64,000 bases of DNA, taken from assembly GCA_036307445.1 (NCBI GenBank), contig JAXJXP010000007.1, positions 10,288-74,287 on the forward strand, given 5' to 3'. Source of the DNA: HGM11525 sp036307445. GTDB taxonomy: Bacteria; Bacillota; Clostridia; UBA1381. This document shows positions 34,068 to 43,407 of this stretch, piece by piece. The position numbers and the translations under genes are program-made. Each line of letters opens with the position of its first letter. Positions within the stretch are counted from its first letter, which is position 1. The notes beneath the pieces are model-generated. The model did not search any database, was not told the DNA's origin, and saw nothing but the letters and a program-made list of their open reading frames with translations.

Positions 34068-34535
34068 ATGATTAGAAAAGGTATTATGTGGGCGGTTGTA
34101 ATGGTTTTTTTGTGCTCTTGCTTTATTTTTACAACCGAATTTACCAGAAGACCTAGTGTGGAGTCGATTTGTGAACATATACTGTCTTTGCCGGAGTATG
34201 ACGGTGCGCAAATTATTGCAAAACCTCAAGGCGCATATGAGGAATTATACGAATCAGGAGCAGAAGAATTAAAGGTGTATAAAACCAATGATGGTACTGC
34301 AAAAGAGCTGGCAGTTATGATATTAAAAGAAGAGTACGACGAACCTCAAGTGGCAATTGATGCGCTAAATATGCGTACTGAAGAGCTTAAGGCAGAGTTC
34401 CGAGATAATGAGGAAGAGCTTAACAGAATAGATAAAGCAAGAATAGTTCTTGCAAACGGTTTCTTGATATATACAGTATATGATACGGAGGGTGTGGCGG
34501 AAAATGCGGTATATAAGTATTTCGCTGCAAGATAA
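34068..34535 (+). CDS. DUF4358-like exported protein
   Basis: The 155-aa protein begins with a signal or membrane segment (MWAVVMVFLCSCFIFTTEF). The mature part, with LKVYKTNDGTAKELAVMILKEEY and a long helix IDALNMRTEELKAEFRDNEEEL before ANGFLIYTVYD, resembles clostridial DUF4358 proteins of unknown role. It starts six bases after the AraC gene and is likely cotranscribed with it. No function is proposed. Confidence 0.55.
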   Translation: MIRKGIMWAVVMVFLCSCFIFTTEFTRRPSVESICEHILSLPEYDGAQIIAKPQGAYEELYESGAEELKVYKTNDGTAKELAVMILKEEYDEPQVAIDALNMRTEELKAEFRDNEEELNRIDKARIVLANGFLIYTVYDTEGVAENAVYKYFAAR

Positions 34536-34599
34536 ATGAAGAGAAATAAAAAAATGAAAAATGTCAAAAAATACTTTCTTTTTTGATAAAGGTGTAGTA

Positions 34600-34860
34600 T
34601 AATGAAGTGGTAGTTTGTTTTCGTGGCGTTAGCGAGGACTTTGTAGAATAGCAGTAACATTGACAAAAAGGTATTATGGGAAGACGGTAGTAAATACTAA
34701 AAAGTTACAACTATTGCAATGGTATCTTTGAAGTAGCAATGATTAGCATTGTGTTTTTTTGGCTGACGCAATACGCAGACGATTGACGGCTTATGTTGAA
34801 AATGCCGTACCATTGGTGCGTGAGTGTCAGTTTTTAATTATTACATCAACTGCGAAAACT
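34600..34860 (+). promoter_or_regulatory. Structured non-coding leader upstream of the acyl-CoA ligase
   Basis: This interval of about 350 bp has no gene. It contains a small hairpin CAATG-ATTAG-CATTG followed by TG and seven T residues (34737-34760). A nested stem then follows: CTGAC/GTCAG, ACGCA/TGCGT and ACGGC/GCCGT (34763-34830), ending in TTTTT. The layout looks like an attenuator or unclassified riboswitch. The T-box consensus is absent. Confidence 0.4.
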
Positions 34861-34892
34861 GTATTAACAATAATATGAAAGGGAAATGGAAG

Positions 34893-36524
34893 ATGCCTAT
34901 TACAGAAATACTTGAAAGAAACGCAAGGGATTTTGCCAATGACGTCAGTCTGGTAGAGATAAATCCCGGTATGATAAAGAACCCGAGGGTTACATGGAAG
35001 GAATATTCTTTGATTGAAACTGCAGGCGAATCATATCGAAATGAAATTACATGGAAAGAATTTAATATGAAGGCCAATCGCTTTGCAAACTTCTTGCTTT
35101 CGAGAGGAATAAAGAAGGGAGATAAGGTGGCAATTCTTCTTATGAACTGTCTTGAATGGCTTCCGATTTATTTCGGCACTCTGAAAGCCGGAGCGCTTGC
35201 TGTGCCGATGAATTACCGTTATACCTCTGCGGAGATAAAGTACTGCTTAGAGCTTTCTGAAGCCAATACACTTGTGTTCGGACCGGAGTTTATAGGCAGA
35301 GTTGAGGAGATATGTGACAGGATTGACGGTGTATCGCAGCTGTTTTATGTTGGAGAGGACTGCCCTACTTTTGCGGAAAGCTATGATAAGCTTGTAACCT
35401 ATTGCTCAACTCATACACCTGATGTTAAGCTCAGCGATGAGGATGATGCAGCAATTTATTTCTCGAGCGGTACAACGGGCTTCCCAAAAGCAATTTTGCA
35501 TAATCATATGAGTCTTATGCACGCATGTAAGGTTGAACAAAATCACCATTCTCAGACTAAGGACGATACATTCCTCTGCATACCGCCTCTTTATCATACA
35601 GGCGCAAAGATGCACTGGTTCGGAAGCTTTTTAGTTGGCGGTAAGGCAGTGCTTTTGAAGGGTGTTAAACCGGAATGGATTTTAAGAGCTGTTTCAGAAG
35701 AAAAATGTACGATTGTATGGCTTTTGGTGCCTTGGGCGCAGGATATATTGGACGCTATTGAACGCGGCGATATAAAGCTTGACAAATATCAGCTTTCGCA
35801 GTGGAGATTGATGCACATTGGTGCTCAGCCCGTTCCGCCGAGCCTTATTAAAAGATGGAAACAGTATTTCCCTGACCATCAGTATGACACAAACTATGGC
35901 TTATCCGAGTCGATAGGCCCCGGTTGTGTGCATCTGGGCGTGGAAAATATACATAAGGTTGGAGCAATCGGTGTTCCGGGCTATGGCTGGGAGGCAAAGA
36001 TTGTTGATGAAAACGGTAATGAAGTGGCAAAGGAAGAAGTCGGAGAGCTTATAGTAAAAGGCCCCGGTGTTATGAAATGCTACTATAACGATAAAAAAGC
36101 GACTGAAGAGGTGTTGAAGGACGGATGGCTCTATACAGGAGATATGGCACAGTTGGACAGTGATGGATTTATATACCTTGTTGACCGCAAAAAAGACGTA
36201 ATCATCTCAGGTGGCGAAAATCTCTACCCTGTACAGATTGAGGATTTCTTAAGAAAGCACGATTCTATAAATGACGTTGCGGTAATTGGTCTTCCTGACC
36301 AGAGACTAGGAGAGATTGCTGCGGCGATTATTCAAATAAAAGACGGTGCGGTATGTACCGAGGCTGATATTGAAGACTTCTGCCGTGATTTGCCCAGATA
36401 CAAAAGACCTCATAAAATTATTTTTGCCGAGGTGCCGAGAAATCCGACAGGTAAAATAGAAAAACCCAAACTCAGAAAAATTTATTGCGGTGAAAGCGTT
36501 GTCGCTACACAGATTAAAAACTAA
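34893..36524 (+). CDS. AMP-forming acyl/aryl-CoA synthetase (class I)
   Basis: This 543-aa adenylate-forming enzyme has the P-loop YFSSGTTGFPKAIL, the motif YDTNYGLSES, the hinge GWLYTGDMAQLDSDGFIYLVDRKKDVI and the C-terminal catalytic Lys in NPTGKIEKPKLRK. It activates a carboxylic acid to its CoA thioester with ATP. It sits immediately upstream of the iorAB-paaK unit but has its own terminator. The ATG at 34893 is taken because AAAGGG precedes it. The substrate could be a fatty or aromatic acid. Confidence 0.88.
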   Translation: MPITEILERNARDFANDVSLVEINPGMIKNPRVTWKEYSLIETAGESYRNEITWKEFNMKANRFANFLLSRGIKKGDKVAILLMNCLEWLPIYFGTLKAGALAVPMNYRYTSAEIKYCLELSEANTLVFGPEFIGRVEEICDRIDGVSQLFYVGEDCPTFAESYDKLVTYCSTHTPDVKLSDEDDAAIYFSSGTTGFPKAILHNHMSLMHACKVEQNHHSQTKDDTFLCIPPLYHTGAKMHWFGSFLVGGKAVLLKGVKPEWILRAVSEEKCTIVWLLVPWAQDILDAIERGDIKLDKYQLSQWRLMHIGAQPVPPSLIKRWKQYFPDHQYDTNYGLSESIGPGCVHLGVENIHKVGAIGVPGYGWEAKIVDENGNEVAKEEVGELIVKGPGVMKCYYNDKKATEEVLKDGWLYTGDMAQLDSDGFIYLVDRKKDVIISGGENLYPVQIEDFLRKHDSINDVAVIGLPDQRLGEIAAAIIQIKDGAVCTEADIEDFCRDLPRYKRPHKIIFAEVPRNPTGKIEKPKLRKIYCGESVVATQIKN

Positions 36525-36531
36525 GTTTAGC

Positions 36532-36565
36532 AAAGCCCGAAACGCAGTCAGTTTTGGGCTTTTTA
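36532..36565 (+). terminator. Terminator of the acyl-CoA synthetase gene
   Basis: The stem AAAGCCCGAAAC/GTTTTGGGCTTT (one G-U pair) with a seven-base loop is followed by T residues. Confidence 0.8.
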
Positions 36566-36567
36566 CG

Positions 36568-36596
36568 TTGACAATTATGAAGAATTGGTATATAAT
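36568..36596 (+). promoter_or_regulatory. Promoter of the ior-paaK operon
   Basis: A perfect TTGACA and TATAAT are separated by 17 bases. Confidence 0.9.
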
Positions 36597-36638
36597 ATTT
36601 AGAAACGAAATTTGTAGATAAAAGGAGAAATAGAAGAT

Positions 36639-38378
36639 ATGAAAAAGCTGTTGCTCGGTAATGCGGCTGTTGCCCGCGGAGCATATGAAGCAGGCGTAAG
36701 AGTAGTTTCGTCATATCCAGGTACGCCGAGTACCGAGATTACCGAAGAGGTTGCTAAAGACTACCCCGAAATTTACTGCGACTGGGCGCCAAATGAAAAG
36801 GTTGCAGGCGAGGTTGCAATAGGTGCAGCGATAGGCGGTGCGAGAGCGATGTCCTGTATGAAACACGTTGGACTTAATGTAATGGCTGACCCTGTATTTA
36901 CAATGAGCTACATAGGAACAAATGCCGGTCTTGTATTCTGCGTTGCGGATGACCCCGGTATGCACTCATCACAGAATGAGCAGGATTCAAGGCATTATGC
37001 AGAGGCAGCAAAGATAATGATGCTTGAGCCTTCCGACTCTGAGGAATGTAAGGAGTTTACTAAAAAGGCATTTGAACTTAGTGAAGAATACGATACACCT
37101 GTATTCTTAAGACTTTCTACCAGAATTTCTCACTCACAGAGTATGGTAGAGCTTAAAGACCGTGAGGAAAAGGAGCTTCTCCCGTACGAGAAAAATATCG
37201 GCAAATATGTAATGATGCCCGGAAATGCTAAAAAGCAGCATATTGTTGTTGAAGAAAGACAGAGAAAGCTTGCAGAATACGCAAATGTTAATGAGCTTAA
37301 CAAGGTAGAGGAAAACGGTGCAAAGATTGGAATTATCACAGCAGGTATTTCATATATGTATGCAAGAGAGGCGCTTGGTGATAAAGCCGATTACTTAAAG
37401 CTCGGTATGGTTTATCCGCTTCCTGAAAAGCTTATAAAGGAATTTGCGGCGAAGTATGATAAGGTTTTTGTTATAGAAGAGCTTGACCCGTTTATAGAGA
37501 ATTTCTGTAAGGCATTGGGAGTTGAGGTTATCGGTAAGGACGAGTTTACACTCCTTGGCGAATATACACCGAATATGATTAAAAAGGTTGTGCTTGGTGA
37601 GGATGCTCCTGAATGTTCTGCAATTCCCGAGCAGATTCCGGTAAGACCGCCTGTTATGTGTGCAGGCTGTCCTCACAGAGGAACATTTTATGTGCTTAAA
37701 AAGCTTGGTCTTGTGGTATCGGGTGACATCGGTTGTTATACACTCGGTGCAGTTGCTCCTTTGGCAAGTGTTGATACAACAATTTGTATGGGTGCGTCGG
37801 TATCGGCAGCTCACGGTATGGCAAAGGCAAGGGGTGCGGAGTTTAACAAAAAGCTCGTTTCTGTTATAGGCGACTCCACCTTTATGCACTCAGGCATCAC
37901 AGGTCTTGTTGATATTGTGTACAACAAGGGTGCAAATACTGTAATTATACTTGACAACTCAATTACAGGTATGACAGGACATCAGGATAACCCGACGACA
38001 GGCTACACAATCCGTAAGGAAGAAACAAAGCAGGTAAATCTTATTACTCTTTGTAAATCAATTGGTGTAGAAAGAGTTGTTGTGGCTGACCCGTTTGATT
38101 TGAAGAATTTTGAAGCTATTGTAAAGGCTGAGGTTGAAGCTGACGAGCCGTCGGTTATTATTGCACAAAGACCTTGTGCTTTGCTTAAGACGGTTAAATA
38201 CACAGGACACTGCAAAATTACAGATAAGTGTAAGAAGTGCAAGGTATGTATGCGACTTGGCTGTCCTGCTATTTCAGAGGACGGAAACGGCGGAGTGAGA
38301 ATAGACACAACACAGTGTAACGGCTGCGGACTTTGTATAAACGTTTGTCCGTTCGGTGCGATTGAAAAGGAGGACTGA
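36639..38378 (+). CDS. iorA: Indolepyruvate ferredoxin oxidoreductase, alpha subunit
   Basis: The 579-aa subunit binds thiamine diphosphate and two 4Fe-4S clusters. Visible are the pyrimidine-binding N-terminal domain (SSYPGTPSTEITEEVA), the TPP domain (CAGCPHRGTFYVLKKLG, GDIGCYTLG, VIGDSTFMHSGITGLVD) and the C-terminal ferredoxin domain (CKKCKVCMRLGCPAI and CNGCGLCINVCPFGAI). It oxidatively decarboxylates aryl pyruvates to aryl-acetyl-CoA, reducing ferredoxin. It is followed by iorB. Confidence 0.95.
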   Translation: MKKLLLGNAAVARGAYEAGVRVVSSYPGTPSTEITEEVAKDYPEIYCDWAPNEKVAGEVAIGAAIGGARAMSCMKHVGLNVMADPVFTMSYIGTNAGLVFCVADDPGMHSSQNEQDSRHYAEAAKIMMLEPSDSEECKEFTKKAFELSEEYDTPVFLRLSTRISHSQSMVELKDREEKELLPYEKNIGKYVMMPGNAKKQHIVVEERQRKLAEYANVNELNKVEENGAKIGIITAGISYMYAREALGDKADYLKLGMVYPLPEKLIKEFAAKYDKVFVIEELDPFIENFCKALGVEVIGKDEFTLLGEYTPNMIKKVVLGEDAPECSAIPEQIPVRPPVMCAGCPHRGTFYVLKKLGLVVSGDIGCYTLGAVAPLASVDTTICMGASVSAAHGMAKARGAEFNKKLVSVIGDSTFMHSGITGLVDIVYNKGANTVIILDNSITGMTGHQDNPTTGYTIRKEETKQVNLITLCKSIGVERVVVADPFDLKNFEAIVKAEVEADEPSVIIAQRPCALLKTVKYTGHCKITDKCKKCKVCMRLGCPAISEDGNGGVRIDTTQCNGCGLCINVCPFGAIEKED

Positions 38379-38382
38379 TTTT

Positions 38383-38949
38383 ATGACAAAGAGTATAATG
38401 ATAGTCGGAGTCGGCGGTCAGGGAACGCTTCTTGCAAGCCGTATTCTCGGTAATACAGTAATTAATGAGGGCTATGACGTAAAGGTTTCCGAGGTTCACG
38501 GAATGAGCCAGAGAGGCGGCAGTGTTGTAACTTATGTCAAGTTTGGCGAAAAGGTATATTCACCGATTATCGATATGGGTGAGGCTGATATAATTCTTGC
38601 TTTTGAGCAATTAGAAGCATACAGAGCTTTGCCATACTTGAAAAAGGGCGGCAAGATGATTGCTAATAACCAGAAAATTAACCCTATGCCCGTAATTACG
38701 GGAGCGGCAGAGTATCCTGAGAATATTTTTGAAAAGATTTCAAAGGAAGCAGAGCTTATTGAGGTAGATGCGCTTTCTCTTGCTGAGGAGGCAGGAAATT
38801 TCAAGGCTGTAAACGTTGTTTTAATTGGCGTTATGGCAAAGAGTACGGATATACCGTATGAAAAGTGGGTAGAAACAATCAAGACAACAGTTCCGCCAAA
38901 GTTTTTAGATGTAAACTTAAAGGCATTTGATTTTGGATACAATATGTAA
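38383..38949 (+). CDS. iorB: Indolepyruvate ferredoxin oxidoreductase, beta subunit
   Basis: The 188-aa gamma-type subunit has SIMIVGVGGQGTLLASRILG, SEVHGMSQRGGSVVTYVKFG and DIILAFEQLEAYRALPYL, which are standard for IorB. The ATG at 38383 follows AAAAGGAGG and begins five bases after the iorA stop. With IorA it forms the active complex. Confidence 0.95.
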   Translation: MTKSIMIVGVGGQGTLLASRILGNTVINEGYDVKVSEVHGMSQRGGSVVTYVKFGEKVYSPIIDMGEADIILAFEQLEAYRALPYLKKGGKMIANNQKINPMPVITGAAEYPENIFEKISKEAELIEVDALSLAEEAGNFKAVNVVLIGVMAKSTDIPYEKWVETIKTTVPPKFLDVNLKAFDFGYNM

Positions 38950-38962
38950 GGAGAGAAATAAG

Positions 38963-40270
38963 ATGGGTATTTTCCAGCCGGAAAAGGAATGTATGGACAG
39001 AGAACAGCTTAAAAAGCTTCAGCTTGAAAGACTTCAGGCAACTGTAAAGCGTTGCTATGACAATGTAGCTGTTTTTCGTGAAAGAATGAATGAAAAGGGA
39101 CTTTCTCCTGATGATGTAAAATCACTTGATGATTTGGCAAAGCTTCCATTTACAACAAAGCAGGATTTAAGAGACTATTATCCTTATGACCTATTTGCTG
39201 CGCCGATGAAGGATATTGTAAGAATTCAGGCGTCGAGCGGTACAACAGGCAGACAGATTGTTGCAGGCTACACAAAAGGCGACCTTGATATGTGGGCAGA
39301 CGCAATGGCTCGTCAGTTAGCGGCTGCAGGTGCTGACGAAAATTCCGTTGTTCAGGTATCCTACGGCTACGGACTCTTTACAGGCGGTCTTGGCGCACAT
39401 GGCGGTGCGGAAAGAATAGGAGCAACTGTTATCCCGACATCTTCGGGTAATACTGAACGTCAGATTAGACTTATGATAGAGCTTGGTACAACACATCTTT
39501 GCTGCACCCCGTCTTATGCTATGTATCTTGGCGAAACAATCAACGAAATGGGACTTAAGGACCAGTTAAAGCTCAAAGCTGGTATTTTTGGTGCTGAGCC
39601 GTGGACGGAAGATATGAGAATGGCTATACAGGAGTCATTGGGACTTGTTGCACACGATGTTTACGGCCTTACCGAGATTATGGGCCCCGGTGTAGCGTAT
39701 GAATGTGATAAGCAGAACGGAATGCACGTTAATGAGGATTTGTTTATTCCTGAAATTATTGATCCTGATACTGGTGAGGTACTGCCTGAAGGCTCTTTTG
39801 GTGAGCTTGTATTTACAACAATTACAAAAGAGGGTATGCCTCTTATCAGATACAGAACAAGAGATTTGTGTACACTTAACTATGAACAGTGTGCTTGTGG
39901 CAGAACCTTTGTCCGTATGATGAAGCCTGCCGGAAGAACTGACGATATGCTTATCATCCGTGGTGTAAACGTATTCCCGTCGCAAATTGAGGAGGTGCTC
40001 CTTAAGGTAAGCGGTGATGAAATCACACCTAACTACCAGATTGTTGTCGACAGAGTAAACAATACCGACACCCTTGATGTAAATGTTGAAATGAGCGAGA
40101 AGATGCTTTCTGACGATGTTAAGTCGGTTAAAGCTATCGAAGATAAGATTGTTAATCAGCTGCGTTCAACTCTCGGAATTGGTGCAAAGGTACACCTTGT
40201 AAATCCTAAGACAATTGTTCGTAGCGAAGGAAAAGCAAAGAGAGTAATAGATAACAGAAAGCTTCACTAA
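38963..40270 (+). CDS. paaK: Phenylacetate-CoA ligase
   Basis: The 435-aa enzyme shows the adenylate-forming motif ASSGTTGRQIVAGYT, VYGLTEIMGPGVAYEC, RYRTRDLC and the C-terminal GRTDDMLIIRGVNVFPSQIE. ATG at 38963 follows AAGGAGAG. In fermenting anaerobes this gene next to iorAB is thought to run in reverse, generating ATP from aryl-acetyl-CoA; the direction is inference. Confidence 0.93.
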   Translation: MGIFQPEKECMDREQLKKLQLERLQATVKRCYDNVAVFRERMNEKGLSPDDVKSLDDLAKLPFTTKQDLRDYYPYDLFAAPMKDIVRIQASSGTTGRQIVAGYTKGDLDMWADAMARQLAAAGADENSVVQVSYGYGLFTGGLGAHGGAERIGATVIPTSSGNTERQIRLMIELGTTHLCCTPSYAMYLGETINEMGLKDQLKLKAGIFGAEPWTEDMRMAIQESLGLVAHDVYGLTEIMGPGVAYECDKQNGMHVNEDLFIPEIIDPDTGEVLPEGSFGELVFTTITKEGMPLIRYRTRDLCTLNYEQCACGRTFVRMMKPAGRTDDMLIIRGVNVFPSQIEEVLLKVSGDEITPNYQIVVDRVNNTDTLDVNVEMSEKMLSDDVKSVKAIEDKIVNQLRSTLGIGAKVHLVNPKTIVRSEGKAKRVIDNRKLH

Positions 40271-40348
40271 GACTGCACGAAAAATAAGCGGTGCATATTA
40301 CTGCTTGCTTCTTATCTGCGTAAAGATTGTGATTGAAGGAGGATTAGT

Positions 40349-40786
40349 ATGATTATAAAACAGATTTCCGTATTTGTGGAAAATGGTGTCGGAGGTATTT
40401 CTGAGATTACAAAGATACTCTCCGATAACGATATCAATATCCGTTCTGCATATGTTGCAGATACTGCGGAGTTTGGTATTTTAAGACTTATTGTAACTGA
40501 CACCAAAAAGGCTGAAAAGGTGCTTGGCGAAAGCGGTATTGCAGTTAAGGAAACAGACGTTATTGCCGTTGAAATGAGCGATACACCGGGAGGACTTGGC
40601 GGAATACTTGATGTTCTTTCGGACAACGGTGTAAATATTGAGTACCTTTATGCATTTGTCGGTAAGGGCGAGAGCGGTGCCTTGATGGTATTTAAGGCAG
40701 ACGATGCCCAGAGGGCAGAAGATGTACTTGAGAAATCGGGCATAGTTGACATAAAAGCAACGTCCGTTTATGACAGCCTGAAATAA
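40349..40786 (+). CDS. Tandem ACT-domain protein
   Basis: The 145-aa protein consists of two ACT domains (IKQISVFVENGVGGISEITKILSDNDINI and GVNIEYLYAFVGKGESGALMVFK). Such proteins regularly accompany iorAB-paaK and are presumed amino-acid sensors. It ends the operon-like group. The effector is probably an aromatic amino acid, by context only. Confidence 0.85.
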   Translation: MIIKQISVFVENGVGGISEITKILSDNDINIRSAYVADTAEFGILRLIVTDTKKAEKVLGESGIAVKETDVIAVEMSDTPGGLGGILDVLSDNGVNIEYLYAFVGKGESGALMVFKADDAQRAEDVLEKSGIVDIKATSVYDSLK

Positions 40787-40859
40787 TATAATTTATACGC
40801 ACAGCGGAGCTGATTTGCTCTGCTGTGCGATATTGCATTTTTGAGAGGAATAATAACCA

Positions 40860-41402
40860 ATGGATTTTACAGAAAAAACAATTGCATCAGAGATGATTTA
40901 TGACGGAAGAATACTTAAGTTTAAAATTGATAAAGTAGAGCTTCCAAACGGTGAAACCGGTGAAAGAGAGCTTGTAGAGCATCCGGGCGGAGTGGCGGTG
41001 GTAGCCGTAGATGATTGTGAGAATATATTGATGGTAGAGCAGTACAGAAAGCCGTACGAGAGAAATCTTCTCGAAATTCCGGCAGGAAAGCTTGACAAAA
41101 ATGAAGACATCGAAGTCTGTGGCAGACGCGAGCTTGAGGAAGAAACGGGATATATCGCAAAGAAATTTGAATATCTCGGTGAGTGCTATCCGTCGGTTGG
41201 TTATACCAATGAGATAATACGCATCTTCCTTGCGACAGGTCTTTCAAAGACAAGTCAAAACCTTGACGATGACGAGTTTTTGAACGTGTACAAGCTGCCC
41301 ATTCGTGATGTGATGGATAAGATTATGAATAACGAGCTTGCAGATGCAAAAACTGTTATGGGAGTTTTAAAAGCGGCAGTCAAGCTTGGGATTGTTAAAT
41401 AG
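40860..41402 (+). CDS. nudF: NUDIX ADP-ribose pyrophosphatase
   Basis: The 180-aa protein has the Nudix box GKLDKNEDIEVCGRRELEEETGY within the ADP-ribose-hydrolase context (MVEQYRKPYERNLLEIPAG, YLGECYPSVGYTNEIIRIFLATGL). It cleaves ADP-ribose to AMP and ribose-5-phosphate. It begins a plus-strand run of housekeeping genes through the radical SAM gene. Confidence 0.9.
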   Translation: MDFTEKTIASEMIYDGRILKFKIDKVELPNGETGERELVEHPGGVAVVAVDDCENILMVEQYRKPYERNLLEIPAGKLDKNEDIEVCGRRELEEETGYIAKKFEYLGECYPSVGYTNEIIRIFLATGLSKTSQNLDDDEFLNVYKLPIRDVMDKIMNNELADAKTVMGVLKAAVKLGIVK

Positions 41403-41416
41403 AAGGGAGCCGCTTT

Positions 41417-41950
41417 ATGATATATGTACTTTTGGTAGACGGATTTGAAGAAATAGAGGCATTAGAGCCTGTTGATATAATGCGACGTGCAGGTCTTGAG
41501 GTAAAAACTGTCGGTGTGTATGATAAGATGGTATGCGGTTCGCATAACATAAAGGTTGAAGCGGATATTACGATTGACGAGGTTGACGTTGACGATATGG
41601 AGCTTTTGATGCTTCCGGGCGGTCCGGGACACGAAAGACTTGACGCATCAAATGATGCCCACGCCCTTATAAATGCCGCGCATTCTAAGGGTATTTATAT
41701 TTCTGCTATTTGTGCGGCACCGTCTATATTGGGTAAAAAAGGCTTGTTTGATGGCAAGAAAGCAACCTGTTTCCCCGGTTTTGAAAAGTATCTTTACGGA
41801 GCTGAGGTTACGAGCGAAAAGGTGGCTTGCGACGGTCAGTTTATTACCGGAAGGGGCGCAGGTGCCGCGGCTGATTTTGGGTTTAAGATGGTGGAGCTTC
41901 TTTTAAGTAAAGAAAAGGCTGACGAGCTAAGGGGAGTAATGCAGTATTGA
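41417..41950 (+). CDS. DJ-1/YajL-family protein
   Basis: The 177-aa protein has the DJ-1/PfpI fold: MIYVLLVDGFEEIEALEPVDIMRRAG, MLPGGPGHERL and the nucleophile elbow AICAAPSILG (Cys99). Members act as chaperone or glyoxalase/deglycase-like enzymes. It is 14 bp from nudF and overlaps the next gene by four bases. Confidence 0.9.
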   Translation: MIYVLLVDGFEEIEALEPVDIMRRAGLEVKTVGVYDKMVCGSHNIKVEADITIDEVDVDDMELLMLPGGPGHERLDASNDAHALINAAHSKGIYISAICAAPSILGKKGLFDGKKATCFPGFEKYLYGAEVTSEKVACDGQFITGRGAGAAADFGFKMVELLLSKEKADELRGVMQY

Positions 41951-42483
41951 AAAAAGAACTGAGAAAGCAGTTTGTAAAAGCAAGAAAAGAAAGCTATGAT
42001 ATGGCAAAATGTCTGGCTGTTTGTGAAAATGTACTTGCTCTTGACGAATACCAAAATGCAAAAGATATTCTCTGCTATGCGTCCTATAACTTTGAGGTTG
42101 ATACTTTTTATCTTATGAAAAAAATCCTGTTGGACGGAAAAAACCTCTATCTCCCCAGATGCATTACCGACACGAGAGAGATGGAAGTTTGCAGGGTTAA
42201 GGATTTAAGTGAGCTTAAAAGTGGTGCATACGGAATAAAAGAGCCGACAGGAGAGAGGGTGTCTAAAGAAATATTGGACATGATAATAGTGCCGATGGTT
42301 GCTTTTGACAGACAAAAAACACGTCTTGGCTACGGCGGTGGATATTATGACAGGTTTTTACCTGAAACAATGGCGGCAAAAGTCGGTATTGCGTTTTCTG
42401 TGCAGGAGTCGGAATGTCTTATAAAAGAGTCGACAGACGTACCAATGGATACTATTGTAACTGAAAAAGAGGTGATTGTATGA
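41947..42483 (+). CDS. 5-formyltetrahydrofolate cyclo-ligase
   Basis: The 178-aa protein has LRKQFVKARKES, LYLPRCITDTREMEVC, IKEPTGE and the diagnostic PMVAFDRQKTRLGYGGGYYDRFL. It converts 5-formyl-THF to 5,10-methenyl-THF using ATP. The TTG start overlaps the DJ-1-like stop (TTGA), and its stop overlaps the next ATG, so the three are translationally coupled. Confidence 0.93.
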   Translation: MKKELRKQFVKARKESYDMAKCLAVCENVLALDEYQNAKDILCYASYNFEVDTFYLMKKILLDGKNLYLPRCITDTREMEVCRVKDLSELKSGAYGIKEPTGERVSKEILDMIIVPMVAFDRQKTRLGYGGGYYDRFLPETMAAKVGIAFSVQESECLIKESTDVPMDTIVTEKEVIV

Positions 42484-43394
42484 ATAGGGGACGTGGTTTT
42501 CAAAACGGCTGGTGGCTGCTTTTGATTACCCTTGGTGTAATGCTGGCAACAGAGCTGCCGTTTGAGTTCACATCTTCCGAACAGTACAATTTTACCTATA
42601 TGCTATTTAATGAGATTACATTGATAATACCTATAATTGTTGGTTTTTCGTTTGTTAATCTGGAGCAAGGTGACGGACGTGTGATGGAGCATATGGGGCT
42701 AACGAGCTTTTCGCTAAAGCTGTTGCCGTTTATTGTGTTGCTTCCTGTTACAGGACAGTTTTTTATAAGCTATGTAACAATGCCATTGCAGGCTGTTTTA
42801 ACACTGCTTCTCGGCGCAAGAGAATATAGCTTTCCGAGCGGTACGGAAAGCTTTTGGCAGAATTTTCTGCTGATGTGTGTATTGGCACCGATTTTTGAGG
42901 AGCTTCTTTGCAGAGGTATTCTTATGAATCTCTTTAAACGGTACGGAACGGCTAAAATGCTTGTTTATTCATCGCTAGGCTTTGCGCTGTTACATCTTGA
43001 TGCAGAAGCCTTTCTGCCGTTGTTCTTTGTTGGTCTGTTATTCGGGAGTATGAGAATAACAACAGGGTCAATCTTTGCACCAATGATAGCACATTCTGCA
43101 AGTAATCTGTTTGCACTTATATCACTTACATTCATAACGCCAGAAATTTTTGATGCGGTTCTTCTGATACTTTGTGTGGTAGCATTCCCGATTATTGTGT
43201 GGTACTATTTCAAAAAGTGCGATGGAAAAACTGTAAAGGGAGATTTGGCTCAAAATATTTCTGCCCCAACTGGACTCTCTGTTGGTTTTGCTGTGGTTTT
43301 GGCAGTGTTTCTGATATTTAATATAGTTGCTTTTGTAACAAGACTAATGAGCGGCGAACTGTATTATGATTTTAGCCGTTTGTTTATCGGATAA
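42480..43394 (+). CDS. CPBP-family intramembrane metalloprotease
   Basis: This 304-aa protein with about eight membrane helices has the CAAX-protease/bacteriocin-processing (ABI) motifs: EELLCRG (Glu140, Glu141, Arg145), then FALLHLD and APMIAHSASNLFAL. These glutamate/histidine residues coordinate the catalytic metal. It overlaps the folate cyclo-ligase by four bases. The substrate is unknown. Confidence 0.88.
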   Translation: MNRGRGFQNGWWLLLITLGVMLATELPFEFTSSEQYNFTYMLFNEITLIIPIIVGFSFVNLEQGDGRVMEHMGLTSFSLKLLPFIVLLPVTGQFFISYVTMPLQAVLTLLLGAREYSFPSGTESFWQNFLLMCVLAPIFEELLCRGILMNLFKRYGTAKMLVYSSLGFALLHLDAEAFLPLFFVGLLFGSMRITTGSIFAPMIAHSASNLFALISLTFITPEIFDAVLLILCVVAFPIIVWYYFKKCDGKTVKGDLAQNISAPTGLSVGFAVVLAVFLIFNIVAFVTRLMSGELYYDFSRLFIG

Positions 43395-43407
43395 AGGAGG
43401 ATTTGTT

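Noticed and set aside
34600..34860. T-box riboswitch
   Set aside because: The AGGGTGGNACCGCG consensus and specifier loop are absent.
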